NCBI GenBank assembly: GCA_006176705.1
Contig: QRFJ01000375.1
Span: forward strand, 806,001-870,000
Reading direction: 5' to 3'
Source of the DNA: Cocos nucifera
Lineage: Eukaryota; Streptophyta; Magnoliopsida; Arecales; Arecaceae
DNA length: 64,000 bases
Shown: positions 12,195 through 23,714 of the stretch, piece by piece
Layout of the letters: each line of letters starts with the position of its first letter
Numbering within the stretch: position 1 is the first letter of the stretch
Made by a program: the position numbers and the translations under genes
The notes under the pieces: generated by a model
Database searches by the model: none
What the model saw: the letters and a program-made list of their open reading frames with translations, nothing else
Told to the model about the DNA's origin: nothing

Positions 12195-12214
12195 ATTGCT
12201 AGTCCCTTAGCAAT
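12195..12214 (-). other. Hairpin before the 3' LTR, RRRGAC loop
   Basis: Minus strand: ATTGCTA, loop AGGGAC, TAGCAAT. This is a perfect 7-base stem about 8 bases upstream of the LTR start. The expected polypurine tract (AAGTTTGGGGG type) between hairpin and LTR is reduced to AAGTTGG. Confidence 0.75.
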
Positions 12215-13269
12215 ATTTTATTTAATACTATGTTTCAATAAGATTATCCATCACAAAGATAAAATCTAGGATTAAAGGTTAAAAAGTTTAGAAAATACTG
12301 CTAACTAAGCATTGAGCTTCAGAAGCAAATTTTTCAGTCAATACAATTAAAAACTTTCTTAGAGTACATCAAAGATCTATAGCACTTGTGTTCGTGATGA
12401 CTAACTTTAGCATTTCAGTATTAAATTAAAAGAACAAAAGTATCTTCTCTTATCACCTATTTTGGTCAATTTTCTATACATTCTCAATTTTATACTCATG
12501 AATTAAGGTAGCTTTCACACTGCCTTTCTTTTTTTTTTTTTTTTACTGTGCTGAGCATCCTGGCCTTTCCTTCACCATTTTACGTGAATTTTCATACTTG
12601 ACCTAGGTGCAGAGACCCAGTTACTAGGCTTTGGGCAATCCACATATACTCTATCTTTTGCACTTTATTTATAGGCAGGTAGCTCTTTCCTTAAATTCAA
12701 GTTTCTTTGATTAGAATATTTATTAATTACCAATTTTCAGTGATAATTGAATCCCCAGTTGGCCTTATAATCAATACCTACTTTGCCTTGTTAGTGTGCA
12801 TGTGCAATAAAAAGTGCTAATAATCTTTTAATGACCTAAGTAGGCTGCTAAAAGTTGACCAACTAATCTACTTCTTTAACTCATTACATTCATTAGCAAA
12901 TAATTCTATCTTTTATCACTTATCCAGTTTATCTTGCTCAAGATTTTCTTCTTGACACAAGATTTTTTTTTTAATTATTGTTCTACATTATCTTAAAGGA
13001 GAAAGAAAAATAAAGGATGCAATAAAGGATAGGAAGGAATACACCTGATTTGGTTCAGTCTGGTTCTTTGGAGCTTTGAAATTTTGCTTGAGTTCTCATT
13101 GATTTTTCTGCAAAATTGAAAATACACACCAGAGCAGTAAAAGAGCAACAACAAATTACTAAAAAATAAAAAAAAGAAAAATGATCAAAACTAAAAAGAA
13201 AAGAAACAACCTATCTAGTAGTTCTGATTTATAGTCTTCAGCTTGACTTTCTTTGAGTTCTAAAGTGGA
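12215..13269 (-). other. Non-coding 3' region of the Athila-like element
   Basis: AT-rich DNA with homopolymer runs (T16 near 12530). No motif of reverse transcriptase, RNase H or integrase is visible on either strand. It stands where about 3 kb of pol would be in a complete relative. Confidence 0.7.
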
Positions 13270-15542
13270 TCAATCCGGTGCCACTTCAATTGGAATACTT
13301 TCATATTTGATCGAGTCTTCTTTTAATTTGACATTGCTCGCTTTTATAGTCTCAAACCTATTTTCTACAGAATTCTCATATAATGGATTGTCAATAATAT
13401 CAATTAGAAAACAAGTTTGATTATCATCAGGATGTTTAGTATCTTTGAAAACATTAAAAGTAACTTGTTCATCTTGGACTCTAAGAATTAATTTTTCTTG
13501 TTGAACATCTATTAAAGCTCCTCCAGTAGCTAAAAAGGGTCTCCCTAAAATAAGGGGTACATCATAATCTTCTTTCATATCAAGAATAATAAAATCAACA
13601 GGGAAAATAAACTTGTTTACCTTTACCAAGACATCCTCCACTATACCTCTTGGATATTTGATGGATCTGTCGGCTAATTGAAGAGTAATAGTGGTAGGCT
13701 TTGGTTCTCCTAGACCCAGCTTCCTGAAAATAGAAAAAGGCATGAGATTAATGCTTGCTCCTAAAGTCACATAAAACTTTATCAAAACTACAATCACCAA
13801 TAATGCAGGGGATAGTAAAACTCCCTGGATCTTTTAACTTCTGTGGTAATTTATTTTGAAGTATTGCTGAGCATTCTTCATTCAAATTTATTCTCTCATG
13901 CTCCTTCAGCTTTTTCTTATTTGTTAAGATTTCTTTGAGAAACTTGGCATACCTGGGCATTTGAGTAATAGCATCTACAAAAGGAAATATTAATATGTAA
14001 ATTCTTTAAAATTTTGAAAAAGTTAGAAAATTTCTTATCTGGATGCTGTATTTGTCTCTCTGGGAATGGTAGTGGCGGCACGTAGGGCTTCACATTTGGA
14101 TCGGCAAATCGTATACCTGGAGACCATCCATCTGCTGGTTGTTTTGGTGACTGACGAATTTTAGTTGATGGTTCCTTATTTGTAGTTGGCTCTTCAGTCT
14201 CATTCTTCTGATGTGGCTCCTCCAGCTTTGTACCACTTCTTAGGGATGATAGCATTGACTTGCTCCCTTGGATTTGTCTCCGTATTGCTTGGCAAGGATC
14301 CCTTGAGGTCTCTCAGAGATTATATCTTAGCCATTTGACCTATTTGCATCTCCAAGTTTCGAATTGCTGCTGTTTGGTCCTGCCTAAGTTTGGCTTCCAA
14401 ATTTTTTATAGTTGCTTCTTGGTTTTGCATAAATTTGACCATCAGCTCTTCCATGTTGGACTTCTTTTCAGGTACTTGGAATCCCGGGGGTGGCTGTTGT
14501 GCTGCATTTTGATTGCTCCATGAGAAATTTGGGTGCTGCCTCCACCCTTGATTGTATGTGTTGGAGTAGGGATTGTTTTGTTGCGGCCTGAAAAAATTAC
14601 CAATATAATTAGCTGTATCAGTTGTTTTAGCAAAAGGATTACCTGTCTGGCAATTGCTCGTATCATGTCCTCCTCCACACAGGTCACAAGTAATGCTCTG
14701 AACATGCATAGCTGTTCCCTTTAAGTTGTTGACTTCGGCTCTAAGGGCTGCAATTTCAGTTAGTAAGGTTGGCACGCAATCTACTCCCTACACAGCTGCT
14801 AGTCTTTTTGGCATCATGCGCTCTGTCTGCCATTGATAGCTATTTGATGCCATCTCATCGATCAGATCGAAAGCTTCTTCCTCCATTTTTTGATTAATGG
14901 TTCCTCCTGCTGCTGCATCAATCATAGAACGATTAGTAGGAGATAAACCATTATAGAAAGTTTGTACCTGAAGCCATACGGGTAGTTGATGATGTGGACA
15001 TCTCCTCAGCAGTTCCTTGAAATGCTCCCAAGCCTCATATAGTGTCTCCATGTCCATCTGCATAAAAGAAGTGATATCGTTGCGCATCTTGGCAGTCTTG
15101 GAAGGTGGAAAGTACTTGGCTAAGAATTTTTGGGCTAGGACATCCCAAGTTGTGATAGAACCTGCAGGAAGAGAATGAAGCCAACTCTTAGCTTTGTCCC
15201 ATAAAGAGAAAGGAAATAACCTTAATCTAATAGCATCATCCGACACCCCATTAATTTTAAAAGTATCGCAAAGTTCAAGAAAATTAGAAATATGGGCATT
15301 CGGATCATCATGCACGTGTCCACTGAATTGGATAGTTGATTGAATCATCTGGATCATCGTCGGATTTTATTTCGAAGTTGTTTGCTCGTACAGGCGGTCT
15401 CCTGATGCTCGAAGCTGCATCGGACTACAGATGGTGTGATATAATCATTTAATGGATGATGTACTGGTCAAATAGCTTCATGCTGTCCTTCAGTCGCCAT
15501 ATCCAATCCTAGATTGATGTCGTTAGGATCTTCAGCTGCCAT
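13270..15542 (-). pseudogene. Athila-like gag-protease
   Basis: The minus-strand gag starts at the ATG at 15542 (MAAEDPNDINLGLDMATEG) and meets an early stop. The capsid part is open at 14788-15357 (MIQMIQSTIQF...DDPNAHISNFLELCDTFK). The zinc knuckle CDLCGGGHDTSNC lies near 14640-14690, and a linker follows to 13917. Protease (13270-13800) contains GASINLMPFSIFRKLGLGE and PLILGRPFLATGGALIDV. Breaks: a 1-base insertion just before 15357 shifts the frame, there are stops between segments, and a 1-base insertion near 13765 lies in the protease active-site codons. It ends soon after protease with no pol. Confidence 0.85.
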
Positions 15543-15719
15543 GTTTCTCTCTTGTTGTAGTCTTCTAATAGTTCCTTTCAATTTTTGGATCTAGAGGTAG
15601 TAAGTTACTATGTCCAGTACGTGTCATGCACTAAATTTTTTTTTTTTAAATAATAAAAATTAAAAATAAATTTCTAAAGTAAAGCTAGGATCAAAATTTT
15701 AATATTATTTTAGACACAA

Positions 15720-15737
15720 TCCCCGGCAACGGTGCCA
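15720..15737 (-). promoter_or_regulatory. Primer-binding site, Asp-tRNA type
   Basis: Minus strand TGGCACCGTTGCCGGGGA, one mismatch from the complement of the plant Asp-tRNA 3' end (TGGCGCCGTTGCCGGGGA). The change is G to A at a CpG. It lies 6 bases inside the 5' LTR. Confidence 0.85.
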
Positions 15738-15743
15738 AAAACT

Positions 15744-17542
15744 TGATGCGTGCTAATTTATAGCTATGGCAAGTGCACCAGTCGATCAAGTAATAAAGTG
15801 AATGAGTAGAGTATCATCCCTAGAGGATTGGAAAAATAAGTACTGAAAAGCTCTTTCCTATGCTTTATTTAGAAGATCGATTTATGAGAATAAGAAATTA
15901 AAAAAAATAAAAAAAATAAAAAAAATAATTAAAAGTTTTTAATTAAATAGAGAGAGTGTAAATTATTAGGGTTTTAAATTCAAGAGCAATGGATTACTAA
16001 GGCAATCGGTTCACCAACTCAGTCAATACAATATTCAGATTTTTAGATTAATTTTATTTCATGTGACGGTGGAGTCTCCTAATTTATTCACTACCCTTTG
16101 GTCCAGGCATAGCAAAACTATTAATATTTATTAATTACCCTTTGGTCCAGGTGTAATTTAAATAAATATTAATGCATTAGGTTTTGTGAAACCCTCTAAT
16201 TAAAATACGCTGCGTCCAAAGCGCACTAAAATTCTTGCATGCATATGAATTCTAATTTGATTCATAATACAAGGTATATAATCAAGAAGCATTAACATAG
16301 ATGTACTTGGTCCGTAACATCTATGTTCATCAGATCAATTAGAAGATGGCCAGTAATCTAAAAGCATTAAGATCAGATTTATATACTCCTCATGAATAAA
16401 ATTTAAAAATAAATCATACTGAATATTGCATCAAAAGAGTGGCTACACCTTAGCCTTAGTAAAAGAAAATTTAGTTCATAATAATAAGTTCAAAAATAGC
16501 AAATAAAATAAAAAGCATAGAGAAATTAGACTGTTTGATTGCTGAAATTGATTGTCTGCTGCTCTTGATGTGGAGAACTCAGCGAAGATGAAGAGGCTCC
16601 TTAATCGATGTCTTGATCGTCGAAAAAAATCAAAAATTCCTTTTTGATTTTCTTACAAATCACTCTTCTCTTTCTACCTCTCTCCTCTCTCTTTCTCTCT
16701 CTCTTTTTCTCCCTCTCTCTCTCTTTCTCCCCGTCTCTCTCTGTCTCTCTCTCTGATTATTTTTTCATGACAACACTAGAATTTTTTTATAGATAAAGAG
16801 TTTGATTTTCCCCCAAAATTCATCAAAAACTAGGTTTAAGACTCCCAAAACAACTCAAATTAAGATCTGAATAATTTTGGCCATTAGATGTTGATCAAAC
16901 GGTCCAAAAACCACTCAAAAACCTCTTAAAATAATCCAGATCAAGTCGGATTTAATGCCAGCTGTTGGATCAACCTTTAGATTTAATCTGGGCCATCCGA
17001 TCATGTAGAAAGAAGGCTTCTGATCTTTAGTTTACCGTCGGGATGAATCTCAGCCATTGGATCTCGATCGGGAGCTGCGGATGCCATCCATCAGCGCCTT
17101 CTTTTCGACCGTCCGATCAAGCTTCAGTGAAAACCGTCCTGTTGGATCAGCCAAAAATTCCCAAATTACCCTCCATATGGACCATGCGCATGAGCCCGGT
17201 GTTGCATGGACCGCCACGTTCTTCAAGCCAATCAGAGCGCTTTTTCTAATGTGAAATGTCCCAAAATACCCTCCAGTTGGTCCATCGTGCGCCGTGAAAA
17301 ATGCTTACATCATCCTGACGTCAGCATTTTGTCGACATTTTTTTTTTTTTTTGAAATTTAATTCTGGACTCGTTTGAAGTCCATTTTGCCTGAAATTTAT
17401 TTCATCTGAACCAAAAAAAAAGATCTTCACATTGGTGGCCTTCTTTCCTACATAAGATTAATAAAAATATCAATTTCTAAAGAAATAGATTAATTTATTT
17501 TATAATTTAATACTTTTATTAGTATATTTTTACCACTTATCA
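15744..17542 (-). repeat. 5' LTR of Athila-like element
   Basis: 1799 bases. On the minus strand it begins TGATAAGTGG and ends GCACGCATCA. It is next to the primer site, which fixes it as the 5' LTR. The 15543-15719 leader beside it shows nothing recognisable. Confidence 0.9.
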
Positions 17543-17547
17543 GCACA
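17543..17547. repeat. Right target-site duplication GCACA
   Basis: Follows the element end TTATCA; pairs with GCGCA at 10375-10379. After it the A3 reverse transcriptase resumes in register. Confidence 0.85.
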
Positions 17548-17853
17548 TAACTTCGAATATCCCTTGATGAACCTCCTATAATAATTTGCCAAACCAAGAG
17601 AAGAGCATAAGTGTGTAACACATATAGGTACCTCCCACTTGGCTATGGCTGAAATCTTAGAGGGATCCATCATGAGCTTTCCGTCGCCAATGATGTGCCC
17701 AAGGAATGACACCCTTCGTTGCATAAACACGCACTTCTCCTCTTTCTTCACAAAAAGCTTGTGTTGCCATAGGGTGGAGAAGACTTGCCTCAAGTGCGCC
17801 ACATGCTCATCCAACATCTGGCTGTAGATAATACTATCATCCAAGTATACTAC
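17548..17853 (-). pseudogene. A3 reverse transcriptase fragment (unit 1)
   Basis: Minus-strand continuation of the gene cut at 10379. It contains SFLGHIIGDGKLMMDPSKIS and YYRRFIKGYSKL and ends at the catalytic box (VVYLDDSIIYS), where the duplication junction joins it to the tail of solo LTR F. The rest of this reverse transcriptase exists only in unit 2. Confidence 0.8.
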
Positions 17854-18291
17854 CACTATAGCTTCGAGCCAGTCATCGATGAGAAGGTAGACTTTCTGAT
17901 GACTGCTCAAGTGGTCACACTCAGTGCCCTCGTTCTCTAACGAGTACCTGTACTCTCACTGCGGTGTCTCTATACCGTAGACTCAAGACTCATCTATCCT
18001 AAAGAAGCGATCGTACACTAACTTTCTAGATCAATCACCATCCTCATGATGATCCTTTAGTCGGAAGCATTTTATGAGTTAATAATGAAAATTCATGTCT
18101 TAAATTTTCAACTCTTGAAAATATGAACTATCATTATCATTAACTCAAGAGATGTATCACAGATACTTTCAAATACACACTGTGATAGAAAATAACTCAT
18201 TTTATTATTTATAGTTAAAAGTATAATTTTGCTCTTAGAAGTGTATTACAAGTTTCAGCCAATCTGGCTTCTAGAGTACACATATCTAACA
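17854..18291 (-). repeat. Tail of solo LTR F, duplicated
   Basis: Closely matches 8027-8467 and ends at the same LTR terminus (CATATCTAACA) followed by AGTTTGTCACC of the chromodomain. The other 1.86 kb of F is absent, which shows the duplication followed the F insertion. Confidence 0.85.
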
Positions 18292-20516
18292 AGTTTGTCA
18301 CCAAACTCCCAACTCACTTCTGAGTCTGCTAGTCCTCCCCATTGGACTAAGTACCACACCCGACTGCCCTTCTTCCTATCCGTCTTGATTTTAGAAACCT
18401 TCTTGGTGTAATAAACTCTTACGGCCACTAGAGTTCTCTTGCTTTGAGCCTAAGAAGGGTTGGTTGTGTCTTCTTTGAATGGCTTCAACATAGAGACACG
18501 TGGAACACCGGATGCACTTTCAGCTTGGAAGGCAGCGACAATCGGTACGCAGTCTCTCCAATTTGATGGGTGATGATGAAGGGGCCTTCATACCTCCTCA
18601 CGAGTGTTTTGTGGTAGCCCAACTTCAATCTCATGTGATGGTAGAGTTTCACCAATACCTGATCACCAATCTAAAACTCAGCTGCACGCCGCTTTATGTC
18701 AGCCCACTTCTTCATCCGTTTGGTCGCCTTCAATAAGGAGACCTAAACCAAATCTATATCCTCCTTCAAATCCCTCATGAACCTGTAGGTGATTGGGCAA
18801 CGTCCCACGTAGTCCACTACGATACTACCTGGAGTGTCTGGTTGCTGCCCTGTTATCACCTCAAATGGTGATTTACTGGTTGACTCTGATCACTGTAAGT
18901 TATAACTGAATTGGGCTTGGTCTAAGAGTTGAACCCAATCCTGCTGGTTGGCATTCACATAGTGCCTCAAATACATCTCCTGGTAATGCATTTGTTCATT
19001 CTATTTGGCCATCAGTCTGAGGGTGGAAAGTCGTGGACATCTTTCAGCTCTATTTCTGAGTATCCAAAATAACTTGATCCAAAATCTTTTCGTGAAGCGA
19101 GCATCATGATCAGAAACAATGCTCTATGGTATCCCCCAATATTTCACTACAGATATAAAAAACAACCGCAGCACATCCTCCACATGGCAAGTAGTAGGTG
19201 CTGGAATGAAGACTCCATACTTCGAGAAGCGATCCACCACTATCATGATGGAACTATACCCTTCCACGAGAGGTAACCCAACGATGAAGTCCATGGAGAC
19301 ACTCTCCCATGGATGCTCTAGTGTAGGCAATGGCTCCAACAATCCCTGGGCTACTGATGTTCAACCTTGTCTTGTTGGCATACTAAACAAGTGCGAACAT
19401 ACCCCTCGATGTCATCTCGCATATTTGGCCAATAATAGCTATGTTCTATGAGAGCTTGGGTCCAATGCACCCCCTGATATCTTGCCCACATAGAATCATG
19501 ATGCTCTCACAGCTCCTCCCGCCTCAGCCCTCCACCTGAAGGCACATAGACATGCCATCCCAGTATCAAAATCAGCCCACCTTTGGTCCAAAAATGGTGT
19601 GCCTTGCCATCCTTGATGAGTTCACCCATGGATGTGGCCCCTGGATCCTTCTCCATCTCGATCTTGACCCTCTCCATTAAGTCACTTGCTGGTCCGGAAG
19701 TGGAAGAAACCACAGCCAACTGTGCATTTCTACTTAGGGCGTCGGAACCAAATTGATTCGGCCTGACTTATACTCGATGTAAAAATTGAATTCAATGAGA
19801 AATATCTACCATCTCACTTGCTTTGGGGTGAGCTTTGGCTAGGTTTGGAAGTAGCTTATAGCCATGTTGTCCGTGCGCACCACAAACTTAGATCCGATGA
19901 GGTAATGGCGCTAAGTTCTATAGCATTGCACAATCGCTATCATCTCCTTCTCATGAACCATATATCTACGCTCGGTGTCATTCAACTTCCAACTCTCGTA
20001 GGCCACTGGGTTTCTTTCCTGCATGAGCACCCCTCTAATGGCAAAATCTGATGCATCAGTATGAACTTTGAAAGAAATCGAGAAGTCCGGTAGCATGAGG
20101 CTTGGCTCCTCTATGACCGCCTGTTGGAGATGATCGAACACCTCCTGACATTGATCTGACCACCGTCATGTTAGATCCTTCTTGAACAAATCCATCAATA
20201 GGGCGCGTAACTTTGAATATCCCATGATGAACCTCCTATAATAATTTGCCAAACCAAGAAAAGAGCGTAAGTGTGTAACACATACATGTAGAGGTACCTC
20301 CCACTCGGCTATGGCTGAAATCTTGGTGGGTTCCATCATGAGCTTTCCATCCCCAATGATGTGCCTGAGGAATGGCACCCTCCGTTGTGTAAACATGTAC
20401 TTCTCCTTCTTCACAAAGAGCTGGTGTTGCTGTAGGGTGGAGAAGACTTGCCTCAAGTGCGCCACATGCTCATCCATCGTCTGGCTATAAATAATAATAT
20501 CATCCAAGTATACTAC
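17854..20516 (-). repeat. Tandem duplication, unit 2
   Basis: About 2663 bases, collinear with 8027-10379 plus 17548-17853. It starts inside solo LTR F and ends inside reverse transcriptase, where the gene continues normally into the rest of A3. This copy lacks the Athila-like insertion. Confidence 0.8.
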
Positions 20517-20960
20517 CTTGAATTTATTGATAAAGTCATGGAGTACGCATTGCATCAAGGCACAGAAGGTTGTTGTAGCATTGGTAAGGCCGAAAGGCAT
20601 GACAAGGTACTCGAAGCTCCCATACCTTATCACACATGCAGTCTTCTCGATGTCCTCCTCTGCCACGCGAACTTGCCCCGCTCCGAAGATCCAACTTGGA
20701 AAACCACCATGCCTTACCAAGTTGATCGAATAAATCATCAATCCATGGAATGGGGTACTTGTTCTTCACCGTGAGTTTGTTGAGGGCACTATAGTTGATG
20801 CAGAATCTCAACGAACCATCATGCTTCTTCTGAAAAAGTACCGATGCTCCATATGAACTCTTTGAAGGTCGGATGAACCTGCTGTCCACCAACTCTGTTA
20901 GCTGTCTCTTCAGCTCCTAGAGTTTAGGTGGGGCCATCCTATATGGTGTTTGAGCTGGTG
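18292..20960 (-). pseudogene. A3 pol: reverse transcriptase, RNase H, integrase, chromodomain
   Basis: On the minus strand, reverse transcriptase lies near 20166-20930: SSYGASVLFQKKHDGSLRFC, then KYPIPWIDDLFDQL, then the catalytic box VVYLDDIIIYS near 20485-20515. RNase H runs near 19720-20150 (VHTDASDFAIRGVLMQ, NPVAYESWKL). The integrase core lies near 19124-19500 (SMDFIVGLPLVEG). The integrase C-terminus and chromodomain lie near 18292-18850. Stops and small shifts occur in every domain. The reading is clear because A4, A5 and unit 1 are parallel copies. Confidence 0.85.
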
Positions 20961-22826
20961 GATGTGCTTCCTGCACCAAATTAATTTGGTGATCGATTTC
21001 TCTTCTTGACGGCAATCACTTGGGTAATTTGGAGGGCATCACATCCCCGAATTTAGTGAGAACACCCTCGATGGGTGCTAGGATCTCTTCTTCCTCCAGT
21101 AGGTCTTCCTCTTTAATGGATGCAATGTATGTTGGAGGTCTCCTTCTCAGCCCCTTAGCAAGCTACATTATCGATAGGACTCGTCGTGGAGTCCCTCTAA
21201 CTCGCTTCCCTTGAACCATGCAAGGTCCGCTCGAATTCAGAACCACCACAACATCTGATTCCGCCTTTACCATGGCTTGTAGCTAGGTTAGCAAAGACAA
21301 ACCGATGACCACCTCATAGTCGTCGATAGGGGCGACCACCACTGTCATCCATCCAGTCCATGTACTGAATTGGATCTCAACATCCTTGGCTGTTCCGCTT
21401 GTAGCTACCTCTATGGGGTTGACCGCATTGAACATGTGCTCATCATGTTCAATCTTTAGGTTGAGCTTCTTCATCGTTGCTAAGTCCACGAAGAAGTCAG
21501 TGGCATCCATATCAAAGAGTGCTTGGAAGGTGTTACCATTGATATTGACAAGTGCGTAGAGTAGGCCTCTTGGCCTTCAGGGCAATGAGACTGATTGAAC
21601 CCATCCTTTGATCGGTCTCTTGCTGCTCCTCCACCGTCATAGATGCGATCTTGCTCCTCAATGGACAATCCTTCATCTTATGCGGTCCATTGCAAATGTA
21701 GCATGAGATAATGTTGGTACCTTGCACCACCCCTTTGCCCTTCGCGTGGGAAGCACCTCTACTTGAGGAGCCTGGATTTGAGCCTTTTCTGCCTCCCTTG
21801 TCACCTGATTTCGCTCCCCCACCTTTGCCCTATTTGGATGCCTGGGCTTTGGGAGCCATGGGTTGAGTCTTGAACTCAATGAGAGCCTCTGCTTGAGCTA
21901 TCGCCTCGTTCAAACTCTTAACTCCTCTTCGCTGCAACTCCATCTTGGCCCATGGTTTATGCCCATCAAGGAAGGTGAAGAGTGAGTCCTCCTGACTGAG
22001 GTCTAGTACCTCCAACAATAATTCGCTGAACTCTCGCACATACGTACATCATCCTTTTGTGTGATTCGCCATAGTCATGCTTGAGCATTTTCCTTAGCGA
22101 ATTCGGGGAAGAATTGCTTTCGAAGTTCAGCTTGGAACTGTGCCCAAGTGGTGATTAGAACAGCCCCTCGCTTCATATCGTCAGCTCGACATCGCCACCA
22201 AAGCATCACCACATCCTTCAAGAACATGGCCGCCATGCTCACCTTCATGGCCTCACCCCTTACATCGATAACCTGTAGGTATTGTTCCATGATGAAAAGG
22301 AAGTTATCTACCTCCTTTGCGGATCGCTGCCCGCAGAACTCCCACGGCTTGGAAACATCAAGCTTGTGCAGGGGATGCGTAGCCTTACTTATGACCTCCA
22401 TTGTCGAGGTAGAAGAGGACATGCCCATGGTAGTTTTTTCCTTTGAAAGATCAACCACCTGTATTTGGAGAGCCTTCACCATGGTCTCCAACTCCTTGTT
22501 GCGCTGCAGCACTTCCTTATAGCGCTGCTCTATATCGAAGAAAATTTGATTCAGCTAAGCGGCGATCTTACCTCGAAGGGTTGCATCCTTACCGTCGAGG
22601 TCCTCCACTCGCCCTTCAACCTCACCTATTTGGGGCTCATACTTCCATAGTTGATTGTCGATGGAGATAATCGAAGATGCAATCCATAGCCCTTGCAGAG
22701 AATCATCAATTGATACGCTCCAACGATAGCCATGCCTCCTCCTGAGGCCGGATTGGGATCCAAGGTGGAGGATGATGAATCCTCCATTCCCACCATGGAT
22801 GCTGATGTAGAGGTCATCTTCTTCAT
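20961..22826 (-). pseudogene. A3 gag-protease
   Basis: The minus-strand start is the ATG at 22826 (MKKMTSTSASMVGMEDSSSS). The gag core at 22075-22512 carries KEVDNFLFIMEQYLQ and LWWRCRADD, then a basic Gln/Lys/Gly-rich linker near 21750-21880. The CX2CX3HX4C knuckle (CYICNGPHKMKDC) lies near 21665-21700 and protease near 21283-21520. The protease motif reads MDATDFFVDLA where A1 has TGATDFFVD, so the key Gly after Asp-Thr has changed. Stops and frame changes interrupt it. Confidence 0.8.
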
Positions 22827-22836
22827 TTTCGGTATC

Positions 22837-22848
22837 GCTCTAATACCA
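22837..22848 (-). promoter_or_regulatory. Primer-binding site (A3), one C-to-T change
   Basis: Minus strand TGGTATTAGAGC, against TGGTATCAGAGC in A1. It sits 2 bases from the LTR. Confidence 0.8.
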
Positions 22849-22850
22849 AC

Positions 22851-23714
22851 TATCACATACGAAGGGATCTCAGAGCAAATCCCAACAACATGCAGCTCAG
22901 TCAGCTTTTCACAGGGCAGAAGAGAACCGATCAGCCTCCCTAGCGTGAGAACCTAGTCTCTATGACTTAGGCCATGCCCAACAATAAGAACATAGTGGAA
23001 TGTGACATCAGGAAACACCATGAAGAAGAAGAAGAAATATGGGGAAGAGAACTTTTATTAAATAACCACTTGCTGGTTTACAATAGAAGCTCTCCCGATC
23101 TCTCGATCTCTCACAGATACAAGAGGATCCTTAGATGATCTCTTTCTTTCCCTCTCTTTCTTGATCTCCAACCCCACCCTTGAGTGTCCTTTTATATAAG
23201 AACAACCCTAGGTTACAAGTCTCTCACGAACTCAACTCTCTAAGTACAAGATAAGGATAGACTTAGAATCTCTATTGTCGCAAGACTCTACGTAGTCAGA
23301 TAAAACTGCCAAGTTCGTGATCCAAACGAATTCGGATTGCAACGAAACTTGATCCATTAGATTCAGAATGAAAAATCATTTAAGATAATGTCTTACCCAC
23401 TTTGAACTAACTTATGTGGAGTTTCTAGAATGTTGCACAAAATTAAATGGGTAAACTGCATTCTATTACGCCTCATTGCACTAAATTCTTTGCTGACCAA
23501 TGTACATCTTGAGACATGCCCCCAGCCCCATTCTCTTGAGTACTTCTTGTAGATCTTGTACACATTTTCTCAGATAATTTTAGGGCTCAGATTTGGTCTC
23601 TAAGTTGCCCAAATCTCAAGAGAGTGTAGTCAAACCTCGAACCCATCCAGCGACCCAATTTGGTTTGCATCTTAACCTATGTCCGGTGCAGCCCCGATTT
23701 GAGGAGCCATGACA
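22851..23714 (-). repeat. 5' LTR of chromovirus A3
   Basis: 864 bases. The right terminus CCATGACA is intact; the left has decayed to TATCACATACG. TTTAT follows at 23715-23719 as the probable target duplication. Confidence 0.9.

Larger units (their letters stand above)
10380..17542 (-). mobile_element. Non-autonomous Athila-like gypsy element (gag-protease only)
   Basis: A complete 7163-base insertion with two LTRs of about 1.8 kb, a 5-bp target duplication, an Asp-tRNA primer site (15720-15737) and minus-strand gag and protease. There is no reverse transcriptase, RNase H or integrase: about 1.05 kb of AT-rich non-coding DNA lies between protease and 3' LTR. It would need enzymes from a related full element. 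Athila/Tat assignment follows from the Asp-tRNA primer site, long LTRs and the gag and protease sequence shared with the element at 40624-50615. It lies in only one unit of the tandem duplication, so it probably arrived after that event. Confidence 0.85.
8027..17853 (-). repeat. Tandem duplication, unit 1 (interrupted)
   Basis: Without the Athila-like insertion and one copy of its 5-bp duplication this unit is about 2.66 kb. It runs from inside solo LTR F through the A3 chromodomain, integrase and RNase H into the reverse transcriptase. It is collinear with 17854-20516, and the join shares only ACC. Confidence 0.8.
5212..23714 (-). mobile_element. Chromovirus A3 (Ty3/gypsy), with nested insertions and internal duplication
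   Basis: A near full-length minus-strand element: 3' LTR 5212-6088, polypurine tract 6089-6100, integrase/chromodomain, reverse transcriptase, protease, gag, primer-binding site 22837-22848 and 5' LTR 22851-23714. The flanks suggest a target duplication (TTTA before, TTTAT after) and both flanks are copia LTR C1. Within it lie copia solo LTR F, the Athila-like element at 10380-17542, and a tandem duplication of 2.66 kb. Without these it would be about 6.4 kb, by my subtraction, a normal size for a plant chromovirus. No reading frame is intact. Confidence 0.85.

Noticed and set aside
15715..15745. tRNA-like sequence CCCCGGCAACGGTGCCA
   Set aside because: Only an 18-base primer-binding site; no tRNA arms lie beside it.
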